Assembly: GCA_944389585.1 (NCBI GenBank)
Contig: CALXMW010000007.1
Span: 45,292 to 109,291, forward strand
Reading direction: 5' to 3'
Source of the DNA: an uncultured Kiritimatiellota bacterium
Lineage (GTDB): Bacteria; Verrucomicrobiota; Kiritimatiellia; RFP12; DVOR01
Length of the DNA: 64,000 nucleotides
A program made the translations under genes and the position numbers. The notes beneath the pieces were generated by a model. The model had not been told where the DNA came from. It did not search any database and saw only the letters and a program-made list of their open reading frames with translations. Positions within the stretch are counted from its first letter, which is position 1, and every line of letters starts with the position of its first letter. Shown in pieces: positions 18,155 to 30,200 of the stretch.

Positions 18155-18450
18155 CTGCGACGTGCCTGACAGGCACCCCAAAAGACTTTGTGTCCTTTGT
18201 GGTTCTTTGGGTCTTTGTGATAGCCCGCGCAGCGAAAACCCGCGGCGCGTCTGCGACGTGCCTGACAGGCACCCCAAAAGACTTTGTGTCCTTTGTGGTT
18301 CTTTGGGTCTTTGTGATAGCCCGCGCAGCGAAAACCCGCGGCGCGTCTGCGACGTGCCTGACAGGCACCCCAAAAGACTTTGTGTCCTTTGTGGTTCTTT
18401 GGGTCTTTGTGATAGCCCGCGCAGCGAAAACCCGCGGCGCGTCTGCGACG
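18155..18450. repeat. 96-bp tandem repeat, three copies
   Basis: A 96-base unit begins at 18155, 18251 and 18347 with a partial fourth at 18443. The copies are almost identical. Each holds TTTGTGTCCTTTGTGG plus TTTGGGTCTTTGTG, which is the complement style of the 94-bp repeat just upstream, so the two arrays face each other. The period is a multiple of three, which explains long open frames that should not be called genes. Confidence 0.9.
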
Positions 18451-18463
18451 TGCCAATGACGAC

Positions 18464-18527
18464 GCGGGTTTCACCTCTGGGGCTCCTCCAAGCCTCCAAG
18501 CTTCCAAGCCTCCAAACTTCCAAACTT
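18464..18527. repeat. Dispersed intergenic repeat, copy 1 (CCTCCAAGCTTCCAAG type)
   Basis: About 60 bases ending in several CCTCCAAG/CTTCCAAG units. The preceding segment (CACCTCTGGGGCTCCTCC) also matches the copy at 47485-47550. It lies just beyond the 3' end of gapA. Confidence 0.75.
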
Positions 18528-18561
18528 CTGGTGTGGCGGGAGCCGTCCCCGAGGCTAGGGC

Positions 18562-18590
18562 AAAAAAGAAGGGCCCCGTGGGGGGCCCTT
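18562..18590 (-). terminator. Rho-independent terminator of gapA
   Basis: Stem GGGCCCC / GGGGCCC followed on the minus strand by a T-rich tail, 22 bases after the gapA stop. Confidence 0.75.
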
Positions 18591-18612
18591 GCTTGTGCGT
18601 CTGGCGGAGGGT

Positions 18613-20910
<2,298 letters not shown>

Positions 20911-20924
20911 TCACAACAGTCTTT

Positions 20925-20953
20925 AGTTTAGCGGAATGTCGGGGCGGTTGCAA
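20925..20953 (-). promoter_or_regulatory. Promoter of the coiled-coil protein gene
   Basis: Minus strand TTGCAA, 17 bases, TAAACT, a good sigma-70-like match with ideal spacing. It gives a leader of about 40 bases. Confidence 0.65.
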
Positions 20954-20983
20954 GCGGGAAATGCGGTTGGGCGGAAAAATCTT

Positions 20984-21823
20984 TCAGAGGAGGGTGTTGT
21001 CGATGAGGCGGAGGCCGTCTTTTCGGGCGGCGAGGAGGAGGGCGGAGGCGCCGGGGAGGAGGGTTTGCAGGGGCATGAGCGTCTCGGCGTCGACGACGGC
21101 GGCGTAGTCGGGGGCCCAGCCGGCGGCTTGGAGGGTCTCGCGGGCGGCGGCCTCGATGGCGGCGGCGTCGCGCTGGCCTTGGGCGACGGCGTCCTGGGCT
21201 TGGCGGAGGGCGCGGCTGAGGCAGCGGGCGGAGGCGCGGTTCTGGGGGGTGAGGTAGGCGTTGCGGGAGGAGAGGGCCAGGCCGTCGGCGTCGCGGACGA
21301 TGGGGGCGCGGAGAATCTCGACGGGGAAGTCGAGGTCGCGGACCATGCGGCGGATGACGGCGACTTGCTGGAAGTCTTTTTGTCCGAAGACGGCGAGGTC
21401 GGGCTGGACGATGTTGAAGAGTTTGGCGACGACGGTGCAGACGCCGGCGAAGTGGGTGGGGCGTTGGGCGCCTTCGAGGGTTTTGGCCAGGAGGGTTTCC
21501 TCGACGCGGCAGGAGGCGTCCTGGGCGTACATGGCGGCGGGGGCGGGGAGGAAGACGGCGTCGGCGCCGGTGCGTTCGCAGAGGTCGAGGTCGGCCTGTT
21601 CGCGGCGGGGGTAGGCGTCGTAGTCTTCGTTGGGGGCGAATTGGGTGGGGTTGACGAAGACGCTGACGACGACGCGGTCGCAGCGTTCTTTGGCCAGGCG
21701 GATGAGGGAGAGGTGGCCTTCGTGGAGGCAGCCCATGGTGGGGACGAGGCCGATGGCGCGGCCGAGGCGTTTCTCGGCGGCGCACCAGGCGTGGAGTTCG
21801 GCGGGGTTGCGGAAGCTTTCCAT
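20984..21823 (-). CDS. panC: Pantothenate synthetase
   Basis: PanC joins pantoate and beta-alanine using ATP to make pantothenate. The 279-residue protein shows VPTMGCLHEGHLSLI (HIGH-like nucleotide site), VSVFVNPTQFAPNEDYDAYPR, FAGVCTVVAKLFNIVQPDLAVFGQKDFQQ and ALSSRNAYL, all family hallmarks. It lies 21 bases after metG and is probably co-transcribed with it. panB, which supplies pantoate precursors, is 20 kb away in another operon. Confidence 0.97.
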   Translation of the reverse strand: MESFRNPAELHAWCAAEKRLGRAIGLVPTMGCLHEGHLSLIRLAKERCDRVVVSVFVNPTQFAPNEDYDAYPRREQADLDLCERTGADAVFLPAPAAMYAQDASCRVEETLLAKTLEGAQRPTHFAGVCTVVAKLFNIVQPDLAVFGQKDFQQVAVIRRMVRDLDFPVEILRAPIVRDADGLALSSRNAYLTPQNRASARCLSRALRQAQDAVAQGQRDAAAIEAAARETLQAAGWAPDYAAVVDAETLMPLQTLLPGASALLLAARKDGLRLIDNTLL

Positions 21824-21844
21824 GGCGGGTTGGCGGGTTGGGGG

Positions 21845-23911
21845 TCAGTGGAGTTTGGCGCCGGGGGCGGTGGGGGCGGCGGGGCGGATGACGCGGGGCG
21901 AGCCGTCGGCGTCGGTGGCGGCCAGGATCATGCCTTCGGAGAGGCCGAAGCGCATTTTGCGGGGGGCGAGGTTGGCGACGAGGATGAGCTGGGTGCCGGC
22001 GAGGGTCTCGGGGGCGTAGGCTTTGCGGATGCCGGCGAAGACGGTGCGGGGTTTGGCCTCGCCCGCGTCGAGGGTCAGGCGCAGGAGTTTGTCGGAGCCT
22101 TCGACGGGCTCTGCGGCGAGGACGGTGGCGACGCGGAGGTCCACCTTGGCGAGGTCGTCGATGGCGATGGTGTCGGCGGGGGGCTCGGGGAAGGTGGCGG
22201 GGGCGGGGGCGTGGGCCAGCTGGCGGATGCCTTTTTTGATGTCTTGCCCGGAGAGCTTGGGGGCGGCTTTTTGGGCGGCCTGGGCTTTGGTTTCGGCGAC
22301 CATGGCCTCGACGGCTTTGGGGTCGATGCGCGCGGCGAGGTGCTCGTAGGGGGCGATGGGGCGGTTTTCGAGGTCTTTGGCGGCGTCGGCGAAGGTGTAG
22401 GGCGCTTCGCCGAAGAGGGCCTCGACCTTGGCGGCGTAGGCCGGGAGGATGGGTTTGAGGGCGATGGCCATGAGGCGGAAGAGGTTGAGGGTGCCGGTGA
22501 GGAGGGCGCGGGTGGCCTCGGGGTCTTCCTTGACGAGTTTCCAGGGGGCTTTGGCGTCGAAGAGCTGGTTGGCTTTGTCGGCCCAGTCGCGGACGATGAC
22601 CATGGCGCGGCAGAAGTCGCGCCGCTCGTAGGCGGCGAGGGCCTCGGGGAGTTGGGCGCGGCAGGCTTCGAGGAGCTCGCGGCTCTCGGGGTCCATGGCG
22701 CCGAGGCGGCCGCCGCAGTTTTTGTTGAGCATCTGGGCGCCGCGGGAGGCGAGGTTGGTGATCTTGCCGACGAGGTCGGAGTTGACGCGGCCGACGAAGT
22801 CCTTGAGGTCCAGGTTCATGTCGTCGACGGTGCCGTTGAGCTTGCAGGCGTAGTAGAAGCGGAGGGCCTGGGCGGGGAGGTGTTTGAGGTAGGTGGCCGC
22901 GGAGATGAAGGTGCCTTCGCTCTTGGACATCTTGGCGCCGTTGACCATGAGGAAGCCGTGGACGAAGACTTGGGTGGGGGTGCGGAAGCCGGCGTTCTCG
23001 AGCTCGCTGGGCCAGAAGAGGCAGTGGAAGCGGACGATGTCCTTGCCGATGAAGTGGTAGATCTCGGCCTTGGGGTCTTGCCACCAGTCCTCGAGCGTTT
23101 GGCCGCGTTCCTTGGCCCAGGCCCAGAGGGTGGCCATGTAGCCGATGGGGGCGTCGAGCCAGACGTAGAAGTATTTGTCGTCGTAGCCGGGGATCTTGAA
23201 GCCGAAGTAGGGCGCGTCGCGGGAGATGTTCCAGCCGCGGAGGGGCTCGTTGAACCATTCCAGGAGCTTGTCGGCGGTGCCTTTGTCGGTGTGGCCGGGG
23301 AGCCAGGCCTTGAGGAAGTCGCGGCAGGGCTCGAGCTCGACGAAGAGCTGCTCGCTTTGGCGCAGGGCGGGCTTGCCGCCGCAGATGGCGCAGTGGGGGT
23401 CTTTGAGCTCGGCGGTGTTGTACGTCGCGCCGCAGACCGAGCAGTTGTCGCCGTCGCGGTCGGGCGCGCCGCAGCGCGGGCAGGTGCCTTTGACGAAGCG
23501 GTCGGGCAGGAACATCGCGCAACGCTCGCAGTAGAGCTGCTCGACGGGGCGCGAGGAGATGAGGCCGCGCGCCTTCAGGCGCAGGTAGATTTGCTCGGAG
23601 AGGACGCGGTTTTCCTCGCAGTTCGTCGAGCCGTAGCGGTCGAAGCTCATCTCGAAGGCGCCGAACTCCTTGACGCGCACCTCGTAGGAGCGGGCGATGA
23701 CGGCCTCGGGCGTGGTGCCTTCCTGGCGCGCGCGGATCATGATGGGCGTGCCGTGCGTGTCGTCCGCGCAGACGTAGACGCAGTCGTGCCCCATCATCCG
23801 CTGGTAGCGCGCCCAGAAATCGGTCTGCAGGTATTCCACCAAATGGCCCAGGTGCAGCGCGCCGTTCGCGTAAGGCAGGGCGCTCGTGACGATGATTTTC
23901 CGCTTGTCCAT
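21845..23911 (-). CDS. metG: Methionine-tRNA ligase
   Basis: MetRS charges tRNA-Met. The 688-residue protein has the class I HIGH motif ([11 protein letters not shown]), a zinc knuckle insertion with four CxxC pairs (CERC, CPRC, CSVC, CAIC) and [11 protein letters not shown]-terminal EMAP/tRNA-binding domain ([37 protein letters not shown]) is typical of dimeric MetG. The linker between catalytic and tRNA-binding parts is alanine-rich. panC follows closely. No obvious promoter is visible upstream of 23911. Confidence 0.97.
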   Translation of the reverse strand: MDKRKIIVTSALPYANGALHLGHLVEYLQTDFWARYQRMMGHDCVYVCADDTHGTPIMIRARQEGTTPEAVIARSYEVRVKEFGAFEMSFDRYGSTNCEENRVLSEQIYLRLKARGLISSRPVEQLYCERCAMFLPDRFVKGTCPRCGAPDRDGDNCSVCGATYNTAELKDPHCAICGGKPALRQSEQLFVELEPCRDFLKAWLPGHTDKGTADKLLEWFNEPLRGWNISRDAPYFGFKIPGYDDKYFYVWLDAPIGYMATLWAWAKERGQTLEDWWQDPKAEIYHFIGKDIVRFHCLFWPSELENAGFRTPTQVFVHGFLMVNGAKMSKSEGTFISAATYLKHLPAQALRFYYACKLNGTVDDMNLDLKDFVGRVNSDLVGKITNLASRGAQMLNKNCGGRLGAMDPESRELLEACRAQLPEALAAYERRDFCRAMVIVRDWADKANQLFDAKAPWKLVKEDPEATRALLTGTLNLFRLMAIALKPILPAYAAKVEALFGEAPYTFADAAKDLENRPIAPYEHLAARIDPKAVEAMVAETKAQAAQKAAPKLSGQDIKKGIRQLAHAPAPATFPEPPADTIAIDDLAKVDLRVATVLAAEPVEGSDKLLRLTLDAGEAKPRTVFAGIRKAYAPETLAGTQLILVANLAPRKMRFGLSEGMILAATDADGSPRVIRPAAPTAPGAKLH

Positions 23912-24049
23912 GGTCGCTCTTCGCTTTCTTTTGGGGCAGGGCGGGCGCGTCTCAGGCGCGCCGGGCGCGCGGGGAGGGCCTCTCCCCGCCGGGGCGTGGG
24001 GCGGCGCCCCGCGGCGTTTCCCGCCTGTCCTTTCCCATTTTCCGTTCCT

Positions 24050-25297
24050 TCAATCCGCCAACATCAGCGCGCCGCCGCGCAGGCGGCTGGCCTCCGCCGC
24101 GAAGGCGATGCGGTGGCTCTCCAGCGAGGCCTCGAAAAGGGCCGGGTAGCCCGCCGGGTCGCCCTCGGAGAGCTGGCGCACCAGCTCGTCCATCAGGCCG
24201 TAGTCGCCGCCGCCGTGGCCCGAGCCCTGCGCCAGGCCGGCCTCGAGCGCGCTGTCCCACAGCTCCGTGGCGCGCGTGTCGAAATGGTGGATGGTCAGCG
24301 TGCGCCCGTCGCCCACGATCTCGCCGCGCGTGCCGAAGATCTTGGTCTTGCGCCCGCCGGCGTAGGTGAAGCTCTCCATCTGATGGGCCACGGTCACCCC
24401 GCCCTCGAAGCGCAGGTTCACCACCTGGTGGTCCACCGCGTCGTTGTCGCAGGCATAGACGCACCGGCCGTAAGGCCCCTCGCGCAACATCTTCTCCATC
24501 GCCGCGTCGCTCTTCTCCACGAAGGGATAGCGCCAATCCTGGCGCTCCAGGTAAATCTTCCGCGCCGAGAACGCGCACCTGCGCTCCACCGCCGCCGGGC
24601 AATCCAGGCACCGCGCCGCCGCGCCCTCGGGCCGGTGCGCCGCGTTGAAGAGCGACGTCTCCCCGAAGCTCGAGACGCCCGTGCACCTGCGCCCCCCCAG
24701 CCACCACACGAACTGGTCGAAGTCGTGGCAGCACTTCTGCAGGATCATCGGCGTGGCGCGCTCGGTGTTCCCCCAGTTCCCCCGGCAGAAACTGTGCGCC
24801 GCGTGCATGTACCCCACCTGCTCCAAATGCTGGATGCTCACCACCTCGCCGATCGCCCCTTCCGCGATGAGGTCGTGGATCTTCCTGAAATAGACCGTGT
24901 AACGCAGCACGTGCCCCACCATCACCAGGCGATCCCCCTTCTCGCGCACCTTCCTGGCCAACGCCTCGCACGCGGCCCACCGCCGCGCCATCGGTTTCTC
25001 CAAAAGCAGGTGATGGCCCGCGTCCAGGCACGCCACGGCCGGCTCCAGATGCGTCGCGTCGGGCATCGCGATCACCATCACGTCGCAATCCGGCCGCGCC
25101 GCCACAGCCTCCGACCAATCCCCCCACACCGCCCCGGGCCCCAGGCCATGCGCCGCCGCCACCGCCTGCGCCGCCGCCGGGTCGACGTCCGCCACCCCCA
25201 CCACGCGCGCCTTGTCCGGGTACGCCGCCGCGTAAGAGGCATACGTCCTGCCGCGGTCGCCCGCGCCCAAAATCACCAAACGAATCGGCGTCTTCAT
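24050..25297 (-). CDS. Gfo/Idh/MocA family oxidoreductase
   Basis: A 415-residue NAD(P)-dependent dehydrogenase of the Gfo/Idh/MocA family, usually acting on sugars or cyclitols. The N-terminal Rossmann domain has VILGAGDRGRTYASYA (residues 8-23) and the lysine motif LLLEKPMARR. The C-terminal domain has VGHVLRYTVYFRKI, FCRGNWGN and KCCHDFDQFVWWLGG. Several cysteines between about 215 and 235 (RCLDCPAAVERRC) suggest a structural metal, as in some members annotated from environmental genomes. The substrate is unknown. The gene is monocistronic, with its own -10 box and a GGAG site in a short leader. Confidence 0.88.
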   Translation of the reverse strand: MKTPIRLVILGAGDRGRTYASYAAAYPDKARVVGVADVDPAAAQAVAAAHGLGPGAVWGDWSEAVAARPDCDVMVIAMPDATHLEPAVACLDAGHHLLLEKPMARRWAACEALARKVREKGDRLVMVGHVLRYTVYFRKIHDLIAEGAIGEVVSIQHLEQVGYMHAAHSFCRGNWGNTERATPMILQKCCHDFDQFVWWLGGRRCTGVSSFGETSLFNAAHRPEGAAARCLDCPAAVERRCAFSARKIYLERQDWRYPFVEKSDAAMEKMLREGPYGRCVYACDNDAVDHQVVNLRFEGGVTVAHQMESFTYAGGRKTKIFGTRGEIVGDGRTLTIHHFDTRATELWDSALEAGLAQGSGHGGGDYGLMDELVRQLSEGDPAGYPALFEASLESHRIAFAAEASRLRGGALMLAD

Positions 25298-25321
25298 CGC
25301 ATTGCTCCAAACTTCCCGCCC

Positions 25322-25332
25322 ATTATAGCACA
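25322..25332 (-). promoter_or_regulatory. Extended -10 promoter of the oxidoreductase gene
   Basis: TGTGC-TATAAT on the minus strand, 24 bases before the ATG, leaving a short leader with GGAG. It separates the oxidoreductase from the structured RNA upstream. Confidence 0.65.
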
Positions 25333-25414
25333 CCCGCGCCCCCCTGCCCACGGAAAGGCCGAGCGGCATGGTGCGCAGTTCGCGCCGATAGACCCCGCGC
25401 CCCTGCGGCGGCCC

Positions 25415-25606
25415 GCGAAAAGGCGCGCCGCCTTTTCGCGTACTTTCTTGAGGCCCTGGGAAGCCCTCCATGAATACGTGCAAAGACGGCGCGCCGGAAC
25501 CGGCGCGCCCTGCCAAACACGTCGCTCATGGATGAAGTCTCTCAGGTTTCAAGGAAGCGACCTGTCCGCGCAAAGCGCAAACATTGCCAAGGCTCACCCT
25601 TGGCGT
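25415..25606 (-). ncRNA. Candidate structured RNA, about 190 nt (copy C of the leader family)
   Basis: On the minus strand, the hairpin GCCAAGG-GTGAG-CCTTGGC (25586-25604) followed by AAT matches copy B (GCCGTGG-GTGAG-CCACGGC then AAT), with two compensatory pair changes. A small GCGC hairpin follows (25568-25578). Then comes a long nested rod pairing CTTGA/TCAAG, CCTG/CAGG, CCATGA/TCATGG and ACGTG/CACGT, capped by a perfect 10-bp palindromic stem (25488-25509). A final 10-bp stem lies at 25415-25439. It is not a good fit to SRP RNA, tmRNA or TPP elements I know; a 6S-like rod is an alternative. It may act alone, since the downstream gene has its own promoter. Confidence 0.5.
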
Positions 25607-25612
25607 GCCCAT

Positions 25613-25643
25613 ACAATAGCACACTTCCCCGCCCGGGAGGCAA
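25613..25643 (-). promoter_or_regulatory. Promoter of the structured RNA
   Basis: Minus strand TTGCCT, 19 bases, TATTGT with TGTGC directly before the -10. The spacing and extension match the promoter of leader copy B. The predicted start is near 25606, just before the first hairpin. Confidence 0.5.
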
Positions 25644-25675
25644 GCGCCCCCTGCCTAGCCCCGCGCGGCGGCGAT

Positions 25676-25705
25676 TTGACGCGGCGGGGCGGTTTGCGCT
25701 ATAGT
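25676..25705 (+). promoter_or_regulatory. Promoter of efp
   Basis: TTGACG, 18 bases, TATAGT with TGCGC before the -10. The leader is about 29 bases and contains GAAGGA ahead of the efp ATG. Confidence 0.7.
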
Positions 25706-25740
25706 AACGCGGTTTACGACGCATAGAGAAGGACAGAGCC

Positions 25741-26304
25741 ATGTATACCGCTTCCGACCTCAAAAAAGGCCTCAAGATCATGTTCGAGGGCCAGCCCTGG
25801 ATCATCACCGACTTCGATTTCTCCAAGCCCGGCAAGGGCCAGGCCATCTACAACTGCAAGCTCCGCAACATGCTCAACGGCTCGGGCAAATCCTGCTCGT
25901 TCCGCTCCAACGACCGCTTCGAGAAGCCCGACCTCGCCCAAAAGCCCCTCGTCTACTCCTACGAGGACGCCGGCGAATACGTCTTCAACGACGAGGACTA
26001 CAACGAAATCCGCGTCGGCAAGGACGTCCTCGGCGACAAGACCTACTTCCTCACCGACGGCCTCGAGGTCGACGCCCTCCTCTACGAGGACAAGGTCATC
26101 GACGTCGAGCTCCCCTCCTTCATCGAGCGCAAGGTCATCAAATGCGACCCCGGCGTCCGCGGCAACACCGCCGCCGGCAAGGTCACCAAGCCCGGCACCG
26201 TCGAAGGCGGCTACGAGCTCCCCGTCCCCCTCTTCATCAACGAGGGCGACCTCATCCGCATCGACACCCGCACCGGCGAATACGCCGACCGCGTCAAGGC
26301 CTAA
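25741..26304 (+). CDS. efp: Elongation factor P
   Basis: EF-P relieves ribosome stalling at polyproline. The 187-residue protein has the three-domain layout and the loop PGKGQA with Lys32 at the tip, the position modified in EF-P of many bacteria. The C-terminus contains GNTAAGKVTKPGTVEGGYELPVPLFINEGDLIRIDTRTGEYADRV, nearly canonical. No modification genes (epmA/epmB or ymfI type) are in the window. Codon choice is almost entirely C-ending, more extreme than most neighbours, as expected for high expression. A TPR-protein gene follows 13 bases later. Confidence 0.97.
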   Translation: MYTASDLKKGLKIMFEGQPWIITDFDFSKPGKGQAIYNCKLRNMLNGSGKSCSFRSNDRFEKPDLAQKPLVYSYEDAGEYVFNDEDYNEIRVGKDVLGDKTYFLTDGLEVDALLYEDKVIDVELPSFIERKVIKCDPGVRGNTAAGKVTKPGTVEGGYELPVPLFINEGDLIRIDTRTGEYADRVKA

Positions 26305-26317
26305 CAAGGAGCCGCCC

Positions 26318-26992
26318 ATGGCCACGAAGGAGCTCCCCACCCTCAAAGACGTCTCGCGCATCCCCGAGGAACTGCGCCCCCTCGTCCTCTGGTGGCAAGA
26401 CCACGGTACCAAGACCCTCACCTGGGCCGCCCTCGCCGTGGCCGTCTGCGTCGCCGCCGCCCTCTGGCAAAACAAATCCCGCGCCGCCGACGCCGCCGCG
26501 GCCGTCGCCCTCGCCTCCTCCACCCAAGGCCTCGACGCCCAAGGCCTTCTCGACCAAGCCCCCGCCTCCGCCCCCCTCGTCCGCCTCGTCCAAGCCCGCG
26601 CCCTCTACGACGCCGGCGACTACGAGAACGCCCTCGTCGCCTACGACGACGCCGCCGCGGAGCTCGACGGCGACCCCGCCCTCGCGGACATCGCCGCCCT
26701 CGGCCGCGCCTGCGCCCTCGAGGCCCTCGGCCGCGTGGACGAGGCCCTCACCGCCGTCGGCGCCCTCGAGGCCGCCTTCGCCCAAAGCCCCGCCCCCCAC
26801 TACCTCGCCTCCGAGCTCATCCTCGCCAAGGCCCGCCTCCTCTGCCAGAAAGGCGACAAAGCCGCCGCCAAGGCCGCCCTCACCCCCATCCTCCAGGCCA
26901 AAGACACCGACCCCCTGGCCAAATACGCCAACCGCGCCGAACGCCTCGTCCAGGTCATCGACGCCTACGCCCCCGCCGCCCCCGAGGCCTGA
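26318..26992 (+). CDS. TPR-containing single-pass membrane protein (YfgM-like)
   Basis: A 224-residue protein with a cytoplasmic N-terminus, one membrane helix (about 35-51, LTWAALAVAVCVAAALW) and a periplasmic helical-repeat domain (LVQARALYDAGDYENALVAYDDAAAEL, ALGRACALEALGRVDEALTAV). The arrangement resembles YfgM, an inner-membrane TPR protein linked to the Sec translocon and chaperones, but similarity is architectural and no specific role can be asserted. It sits 13 bases after efp, has GGAG upstream, and is followed by a strong terminator, so efp and this gene form a two-gene operon. Confidence 0.75.
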   Translation: MATKELPTLKDVSRIPEELRPLVLWWQDHGTKTLTWAALAVAVCVAAALWQNKSRAADAAAAVALASSTQGLDAQGLLDQAPASAPLVRLVQARALYDAGDYENALVAYDDAAAELDGDPALADIAALGRACALEALGRVDEALTAVGALEAAFAQSPAPHYLASELILAKARLLCQKGDKAAAKAALTPILQAKDTDPLAKYANRAERLVQVIDAYAPAAPEA

Positions 26993-27006
26993 CCCCGCGC
27001 GGCGCG

Positions 27007-27041
27007 AAAAGGCCCCCGGCAGCCGCCGGGGGTCTTTTTTT
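27007..27041 (+). terminator. Rho-independent terminator of the efp operon
   Basis: Stem CCCCCGGC / GCCGGGGG followed by TCTTTTTTT. Confidence 0.85.
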
Positions 27042-27225
27042 CGCGTGGCAGGGCGCGCGGGCAAACCGAGGGTGCGCGGGGTGGGGGTAGGCGGGCAGCC
27101 CTTCCCCCTCGGCTCTGGGGGGCGGCGGGCTTGGTGCGCCTCGGGATTTGACAGGAGGGGGGGTATGCCAGTGTTTCTTACGTCTTTTCTCAAAGTGAGG
27201 AAGGGTCGCTGTTAGGAGACACTTG

Positions 27226-30200
27226 ATGAGACGCTCTTTGGTGTTGTGTCTTGGCGTGTTGGCTGCGCTGACGGCCTCGGCCGGGTTTCACGTTGACGAT
27301 GACGTCTGGGTGGATTATCAGGACGGGAACTATGGGTTTACCGTCAGCGGCAACGAGGCGACGATTGTCTGGGCGCCCATGGGGCTGTCCGGGAAGGTGA
27401 CGGTGCCGGGCACGCTTGAAGGGGGAGGGCAGGCCTACACGGTCACGTCCATCGAGGGCGCGTTCTACGATTGCACGCGCATCACCGAGATGATCCTCCC
27501 CGAGAGCGTGCGCACCATCGGCGAGGAGGCCTTCGTGAATTGCGCGGCCATGACCGCCATCACGCTTCCTTCGGGGCTGGCCGCCATCGGGGACTATGCC
27601 TTCGAGGCGTGCGCGAAGCTGAAGGCCATCGAACTGCCGGCCGGCGTGGGGGATATCGCGGAGTCGGCCTTCTGCGGGTGCCGCGACCTGACCTTCTCGG
27701 TGGCGGAAGGGAATGGGGCTTACAAATCCGTCAATGGCGGGCTGTTCGACAAGTCCGTGGAGCGCCTGATCCGCGGGGCGGGCGGCGTCGCGGCGTTCAC
27801 GGTGCCGGAGACGGTCACGTCGCTCGGCGCCTTTGCCTTCGATGGGCTTGAGACGCTGACGCTGCTCCATTTCCAGGGCGGCGTGCCGGACTATCAAGGC
27901 TATCCCGACTACACGTTCAATGCCGCCATCACGCAGGGTACCTATCCGGCGGCCCATGCCGAGGAGTGGAAAAACGTCCTTCAGGACGGCAAGTGGAGGG
28001 TTGAGCTGACGGAAGACAACGACGACGAGGAGGATTGGGAGGCGTGGCCGGTGCCGCACGACATCGCGATGATGCCGCATGGGATGTGGCTGCTTCAATC
28101 GACCAACGCGAAGTGGCTGACGATCGGCGGCACCGAGACGTGCGTCTGCCAAGAGGCCGCGGGATCCGGAGGCTTTGTCAGCGAAGGGTATATCATCTCG
28201 AAATGCTCGACCTCCATCAGCGGGGAGCTGGAAATCCCCGCGGAAATCGACGGCATCCCCGTGGTTCACATCTGCTTCGATGCGTTCAAAGGGTGCGCCG
28301 GCCTGACGAAGGTAACCATCCCGGGAACGATCCGGACAATCCCGAACGGGCTCTTCTCCGGGTGCGCCGGCCTGACCGCCGTGACCTTCGCCGAGGGCGT
28401 CCAAACGCTTGCCGCCCCCGTTCCCGGGCAGGCCTCGCCCAGGACCTTTGCGAGTTGCGCGAAGCTGAAGACGGTCAAGGTGCCCTCCACGATGGACGCT
28501 TTTGGCGACCATTGCTTCGGAGACAGCCCCTTGGTGGGCTTCAGCGTCGCCCCTGGCAACCCAATCGTGTCCGCCGTCGACGGCGCGTTGCTGAGCGCGG
28601 ACGGAAGTCGCCTTTTGGTGGCGCCGGGCGGGGTCGCGTCCTATGCGACGCCGGGCGGGGTGACGTGTGTCGGCGGCCATGCGTTCGACGGCCGCACCGC
28701 GCTCAAGTCGGTCTCGCTGCCGGCCTCGGTGTCCAATGTCGAAACGCCGCTCTTGGGCGCGACGGCCGCGGTGAGCGTCGACGCGGCCAACCCCGTCTAC
28801 GCCGCCCAGGCCGGCTCGCTCTTCGACAAGGATTTGTCCACGCTCCTCTACTATGGCGGCGGCAGTCAGAGCGTCTATACGCTCCCGGACACCGTTTCGG
28901 GGGTCGACCGCTTCGCCTTCAACGGCGCGGTCTCCGTGCAGCAGGTAAAGGTTCATGCCGGCGTCACGCGGATTGACGACGCCGCTTTCTCCGGCAACGT
29001 CGGCGCCGTGGATGTCGACGCCGCCAACCCCAACTACGTCTCCACGGCCGAGGGCGCGGTGATGGCCCTGCCCAAGGAGGGCCAGGCCGGGAAACGCCTC
29101 ATTCACCTGCCCTACAAACTCGCCTCCTATACGATCCCTGACGACGTGACGGCAATCGGCGATTATTCCCTGTGGGGCTGCCAGGTCGCGAACCTGACCC
29201 TGCCTTCGGTGGTCTCCTTTGGCGAGGCGGCCTTCGCCGGGTGCGCCAATCTGGCGACGCTTACCTTCAAGGGGCGCCCAGCCGACGTTCTCGGCCTCGC
29301 GCCCGCCGAGGGCTGGCCCGAACGCGCGGTCGGCCGCTATCCCTCGCTCTGGACCGGCGCCTGGGCCGCCGTGATGGAGGACGGCCGTTGGCAGGGCCTG
29401 AGGATGGAACCCTACACGATTTCCGGCGTGGCCGGCCTGCTGGCCTATTCCGACGATAGCGTCGAACCCGTCGTGACGGGCTTCACCTCCACGCCGAACG
29501 GCGCGCTTGAGATCCCGCAGGGCGTCGCCGGCATCGCGCCCGGCGCCTTGCAGAACCAAGCCACCCTCACCGCCGTCTCCGTGCCGGGCTCCGTCACGAC
29601 GATCGGCGCCGACACCTTCGGCAACAATCCTCGCCTGGCCACTGTCTCCTTCGGCGAAGGGGTCTCCGCCATCGCCGAAGGCGCCTTCCGTGACTGCACG
29701 GCGCTGACGAAGGTGGCCATCCCCGCCAGCTGCGTCTCCATCGCGTCGGGGGCCTTCGGCGCCTGCGGCAACGTGCTCTTCGAGGTCGCCGCCGGCAATA
29801 CGGCCTTCAAGGCCGTGGATGGCGCGCTGTTGAGCGCGGACGGCACGCGCCTGCTTGCCGCGCCCGGGAACGTCGCCGACTACGCCGTCCCCGAGGGCGT
29901 GCAGACCATCGACGACAACGCCTTTGCCGGGCGCCCGCGCCTGACTTCCGTCTCCCTGCCGGCCTCGCTGCGCGCCGTGCAGCCCGGCGCCTTCCTCGCC
30001 AGCGCGGCGAAGGTCTCCGTCGACGGGGCGAACCCGACCTTCTGGGCCTCGGATGGCGGGTTGCTCCAGCGGGACGTCTCCGTCGACGGCACCGTCTGGG
30101 AAACCTTGCTCCACGTGCCGACCTCCGCGACGCAATACGTCGTCCCGGACGGCGTGAGCGTCATCGGCGACCATGCCTTCACGGATTGCTCGCGCTTGAC

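Noticed and set aside
18155..18450. Tandem array considered as a CRISPR
   Set aside because: The 96-bp units are contiguous with no unique spacers, and there are no cas genes.
25323..25529. A 68-codon frame inside the structured RNA region
   Set aside because: Arg/Ala-rich, no ribosome site, and overlaps strong stems that explain the sequence better.
25534..25560. CTGAGA resembling part of a TPP riboswitch
   Set aside because: The other conserved TPP segments (ACCTGAT and the GGGTGC arm) are missing, and the downstream gene is not thiamine-related.
27148..27180. TTGACA as a -35 for the LRR gene
   Set aside because: No acceptable -10 lies 16-19 bases downstream, so a promoter cannot be placed with confidence.
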